Assembly (NCBI GenBank): GCA_964236495.1
Contig: CAXSBR010000002.1
Span: forward strand, 248,001 to 312,000
Source of the DNA: CAXSBR01 sp964236495
GTDB taxonomy: Bacteria > Actinomycetota > Actinomycetes > Mycobacteriales > Jatrophihabitantaceae
DNA length: 64,000 bases
Direction of reading: 5' to 3'
Shown here: piece by piece, positions 61,571 to 64,000 of the stretch
Layout: the number at the start of each line of letters is the position of its first letter
How positions within the stretch are numbered: position 1 is the stretch's first letter
Notes under the pieces: generated by a model
Databases searched by the model: none
What the model was told of the DNA's origin: nothing
What the model saw: only the letters and a program-made list of their open reading frames with translations
Translations under genes and position numbers: made by a program

Positions 61571-62145
61571 CAGACGCCAACCCCGAAGTCGCTGGCGATG
61601 CCGGCAAGTCCGGCCGAGTAGCCCTGACCCACGGCGCGGAACTTCCACTCCCCGCCATTGCGGTAGAGCTCTCCGAACAGCATCGCTGTTTCCGAGGAGG
61701 CGTCCTCGGTGAGGTCGTAGCGCGCGATCTCCGCACCGCCGGCCTGGTCGACGACGCGGATGAAGGCGTTGCGCACCTGCCCAAAGCCTTGCTGGCGCGC
61801 CTGGCCCTCGTAGATGCTCACCGCGAAGACGATTTTCTCCACCTCGCCGGGAACCGCGGCAAGGTCGACCTTGATCGTCTCGTCGTCACCCTCACCGGCA
61901 CCGGTGAGGTTGTCGCCGGCGTGTTCGACAGCACCGTCGGGTGAGGTCTTGTTGTTGAAGAACACGAAGTGACGGTCCGAGGGCACCTTGCCGGTGCTGC
62001 CCAGCATCAGAGCCGATGCGTCGAGGTCGAACTGCTCGCCAGTCGTCGTGCGAGCGTCCCAACCCAGACCGACGACGACCGCCGTCATTCCCGGCGCTTC
62101 CTTGGTCAGTGAGACGTTGCCACCCTTGCTCAGGCTGACTCCCAT
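61570..62145 (-). CDS. terD: Tellurium/stress resistance protein TerD
   Basis: A 191-residue TerD protein: MGVSLSKGGNVSLTKEAPGM, GLGWDARTTTGEQFDLDASA, FVFFNNKTSPDGAVEHAGDN and IKVDLAAVPGEVEKIVFAVS, with the canonical acidic Ca2+ sites. Such proteins act with TerC in metal, oxidative and envelope stress. ATG at 62145 has AAAGGAA 5 bases upstream. Two hairpins separate it from terC. Confidence 0.95.
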   Translation of the reverse strand: MGVSLSKGGNVSLTKEAPGMTAVVVGLGWDARTTTGEQFDLDASALMLGSTGKVPSDRHFVFFNNKTSPDGAVEHAGDNLTGAGEGDDETIKVDLAAVPGEVEKIVFAVSIYEGQARQQGFGQVRNAFIRVVDQAGGAEIARYDLTEDASSETAMLFGELYRNGGEWKFRAVGQGYSAGLAGIASDFGVGV

Positions 62146-62173
62146 GTCAGTTCCTTTCGATCGGTGCGAGAAC

Positions 62174-62191
62174 CCGGCACGGATGTGCCGG
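62174..62191. promoter_or_regulatory. Small hairpin before terD
   Basis: CCGGCAC and GTGCCGG with a GGAT loop, 29-46 bases upstream of the terD start. It could be an operator, a leader hairpin or part of the terC terminator. Confidence 0.4.
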
Positions 62192-62216
62192 CTCGAAGTC
62201 GGTGTAGTGGCCGCCG

Positions 62217-62266
62217 CCGGTTTTGGCGGCCAGAACATCTATGCGCTGTCGCGGCGCCAAAAGCGG
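62217..62266. repeat. Hairpin repeat, copy 2, downstream of terC
   Basis: Arms CCGGTTTTGGCG (62217-62228) and its near-complement (62255-62266; 11 of 12 paired). It begins 8 bases after the terC stop. The left part shares GGTTTTGGCGGC and GAACATCT with copy 1 at 1685. Likely a terminator carrying a dispersed repeat. Confidence 0.55.
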
Positions 62267-62274
62267 TCGCTCGT

Positions 62275-63279
62275 TCAGGTGCCGACGGGCAACTCGGCGG
62301 GCTGCCGGTCATCGTCGGCCTTCCGTTCGTCGATGGAAGGCGATTCGGGCGGCGCGGGACGCGTCAGGCTCAGGATCACCGAGCCGGCGAGCACGGCGAC
62401 GATGACGGCCAGGCTAGCCAACGACGGGATCTCCGGGATGGAGGAGTCGATCACCTTGTGCCCGGCCTGCAACACCAGCTTGACACCGATGAACGCCAAA
62501 ATGAGCGCCAGGCCCTTGGACAGCAGGTGGAACTTCGCCAGCAAACCCGATAGCAGGAAGTACAGCGCCCGCAAACCCAGGATGGCAAAGGCGTTGGAGG
62601 AGTAGACGATGAACGCGTCGTCGCTCACCGCGAGCACGGCAGGCACGCTGTCCACGGCGAACACCAGGTCGGCGGCCTCGATCGTCACCACTACCGCCAA
62701 CAGCGGCGTGGCCACCCGCCTGCCAGCCTCCCGGACGAAGAACCGAGTACCGGCGTACTCCTCGCGCACCGGCACGACCTTGCGCATCAGCCGCAGCGCC
62801 ATGCTGCTGCCAGGGTCGTAGGCGTCGTCGTCGTCCTTGAGCAACTTATAGGCGCTGTAAAGCAGGATCGCGGCGAAGACGAACAGGATCGCAGTGAACT
62901 GGCTGACCACTGCCACACCGGCGGCGAGGAAGATGCCACGGAACACCAGCGCGCCGATGACGCCGAAAAACAGCACCCGGTGCTGGAAGGCCGCGGGCAC
63001 TTTGAAGTAGCCGAAGATCAGCGCGAAGACGAAGAGATTGTCGACCGACAGGCTTTTCTCCAGCAGCCAGGCGGTGGTGAATTCGATGCCGGCGTCGCGG
63101 CCCAGAGTGAAGGCGAGCACGACGGCAAAGATCAGCGACAGGCCAACCCAGATCGCACTCCACCAGGCGGCTTCCTTGAATCGGATGACGTGGGCGCCGC
63201 GGTGGGCGAGCAGGTCGATCGCCAGCATGGTGACGACCACGGCGGCGAAGGCCGCCCAGGCCCAGATCGGAACGTTCAC
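62275..63279 (-). CDS. TerC-family membrane protein
   Basis: A 334-residue membrane protein with about eight helices, of the TerC/Alx type linked to tellurite resistance and Mn2+ homeostasis. Helix motifs carry the family's buried acids: LLEKSLSVDNLFVFALIF and VTIEAADLVFAVDSVPAVLA; SSNAFAILGLRALYFLLSGL follows. GTG at 63279 has GGAG 6 bases upstream; the open frame to 63357 lacks membrane character. With the two TerD genes it forms a stress group on one strand. Confidence 0.93.
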   Translation of the reverse strand: MNVPIWAWAAFAAVVVTMLAIDLLAHRGAHVIRFKEAAWWSAIWVGLSLIFAVVLAFTLGRDAGIEFTTAWLLEKSLSVDNLFVFALIFGYFKVPAAFQHRVLFFGVIGALVFRGIFLAAGVAVVSQFTAILFVFAAILLYSAYKLLKDDDDAYDPGSSMALRLMRKVVPVREEYAGTRFFVREAGRRVATPLLAVVVTIEAADLVFAVDSVPAVLAVSDDAFIVYSSNAFAILGLRALYFLLSGLLAKFHLLSKGLALILAFIGVKLVLQAGHKVIDSSIPEIPSLASLAVIVAVLAGSVILSLTRPAPPESPSIDERKADDDRQPAELPVGT

Positions 63280-63439
63280 GCAGGACTCCTCGACGTTGTC
63301 GGACGAAGTCGTTTCCGTCCTGGCTTCCAGTCTCGGGGTGACAAGGTGCGCAGGCAAAGTTGTTATACGACCACGTTGGAGCCGGTTGGTTGCGCGGTTC
63401 GCGCAAGATGGACTTCAAGCCTGGGCCCGAGCTGTGCGC

Positions 63440-64000
63440 TCAGGACTGGTGCGGCCAGTCGAGCAGCTTGGCTCCCAGCACGGCTACCTGCAGGGCGAAC
63501 CGATCGTCGGCTTGCAGGGGATCGTGGCCGGTGAGGTCGCGCACGCGGTCCAGCCGGTAGTTCACCGCCCGAACGGACAGGTGCAGCGAGCGCGCCGCCG
63601 CTGCCGAGTTACCCCCGGCGGCGAAGAAGGCGCTCAGCGTGTCGATCAGCGGCGCAGCCCCGCCGCGGGCGTCGCGGAGCGGGCGCAGGGTGCTGGCAAC
63701 GAGGTCGGCCAACCCGGTGCGGTCCTGAAGCAGCACGCTGTAGACGAGCAGTTCGCGCGCGTCGACAACCGGCGTCGCGAGGCCCAGGCGTGCGGCCAGT
63801 TCGAGCGCGTTCCCGGCCTCCCGGTAGGACGTCGCCACGCCGTCGGCGCCCGTTCCAGGTCGCCCGACGCCCACTTGCCATGACGTCGTGCGAGCGCCTT
63901 CCACCCCGACGGAGTCCGCCTGCGCTTCCAGTGTGGCGGTCAGCGTGCCTACCACCTCGAGGATGGCGGCCGGATCCGGCGCCGGGAAAACCACCACCAA
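63440..64000 (-). CDS. PucR/CdaR-type transcriptional regulator, N-terminus cut by window edge
   Basis: The C-terminal 186 residues of a regulator that continues past base 64000. The visible part begins in a GGDEF-like/CdaR middle region (VGVGRPGTGADGVATSYREA) and ends in the PucR C-terminal HTH (LSAFFAAGGNSAAAARSLHL, SVRAVNYRLDRVRDLTGHDP). These proteins usually activate catabolic genes; the target is not visible here. The region 63280-63439 to its left holds no gene. Confidence 0.9.
   Translation of the reverse strand: MVVVFPAPDPAAILEVVGTLTATLEAQADSVGVEGARTTSWQVGVGRPGTGADGVATSYREAGNALELAARLGLATPVVDARELLVYSVLLQDRTGLADLVASTLRPLRDARGGAAPLIDTLSAFFAAGGNSAAAARSLHLSVRAVNYRLDRVRDLTGHDPLQADDRFALQVAVLGAKLLDWPHQS

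Overview
The window is about 64 kb of GC-rich, densely coded DNA from an actinobacterium (Actinomycetota). Evidence is the mycothiol gene mshB, a 7Fe ferredoxin fdxC, the succinylase-type lysine genes dapD and dapE, the actinobacterial glycogen synthase glgM beside glgC, a DUF3117 mini-protein, many GTG/TTG starts, and short-overlap (ATGA/GTGA) operons. Gene order partly matches the mycobacterial Rv1201c-Rv1213 block (dapD, dapE, LOG protein, DivIVA-like, tag, DUF3117, glgM, glgC). The oleA-oleBC-oleD set and the lack of typical mycobacterial families suggest a different actinobacterial lineage, which I cannot resolve further. I see no rRNA, tRNA, CRISPR array, prophage or insertion sequence.

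Layout. 1-8 kb: a FAD-linked 2-hydroxyacid oxidase (cut by the left edge), an unassigned possible metal-dependent enzyme divergent from a LysR regulator, and an amino-acid ABC operon ending in a FAD amine/amino-acid oxidase. 8-23 kb: core metabolism (glgC/glgM, DUF3117, tag, LOG protein, wrbA, dapE/dapD, fdxC, GNAT, mshB) interrupted by a secreted beta-helix protein. 23-30 kb: a dpp/opp-type peptide ABC operon with a hairpin after the binding-protein gene. 30-33 kb: an omega-amidase-like hydrolase plus aminotransferase, then an AbiEi/DUF559-like gene with related palindromes on both sides. 33-37 kb: typA and a DEAD-box helicase. 37-43.5 kb: a DUF1906 lipoprotein and a long-chain olefin operon oleA-oleBC-oleD with OleB and OleC fused. 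43.5-48.5 kb: PAP2 and CPBP membrane proteins, an SDR-like protein, two coupled small unknown genes and a secreted phosphoesterase. 48.7-59.6 kb: an accessory catabolic cluster with three regulators, a TfdB-like flavin hydroxylase, an MhpB-like extradiol dioxygenase, an MhpC-like ring-fission hydrolase, an aromatic-type aminotransferase, an Ldh-family dehydrogenase, a degenerate isochorismatase-fold protein and an APC amino-acid permease. 59.7-64 kb: ychF, a TerD-TerD-TerC stress group and the C-terminal part of a PucR/CdaR-type regulator.

How the parts may work together. The most interesting unit is the 48.7-59.6 kb cluster. Its gene content suggests uptake of an aromatic amino acid or related amine, conversion to an aryl-2-oxo or aryl-2-hydroxy acid, ortho-hydroxylation to a catechol, meta-cleavage and C-C hydrolysis. 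That route is inferred from families and neighbourhood only. Related short motifs built on CATTCTAG/AATGCTAG lie before three of its transcription units. A second notable unit is the AbiEi/DUF559-like gene between related palindromes at 32.1 and 33.2 kb.
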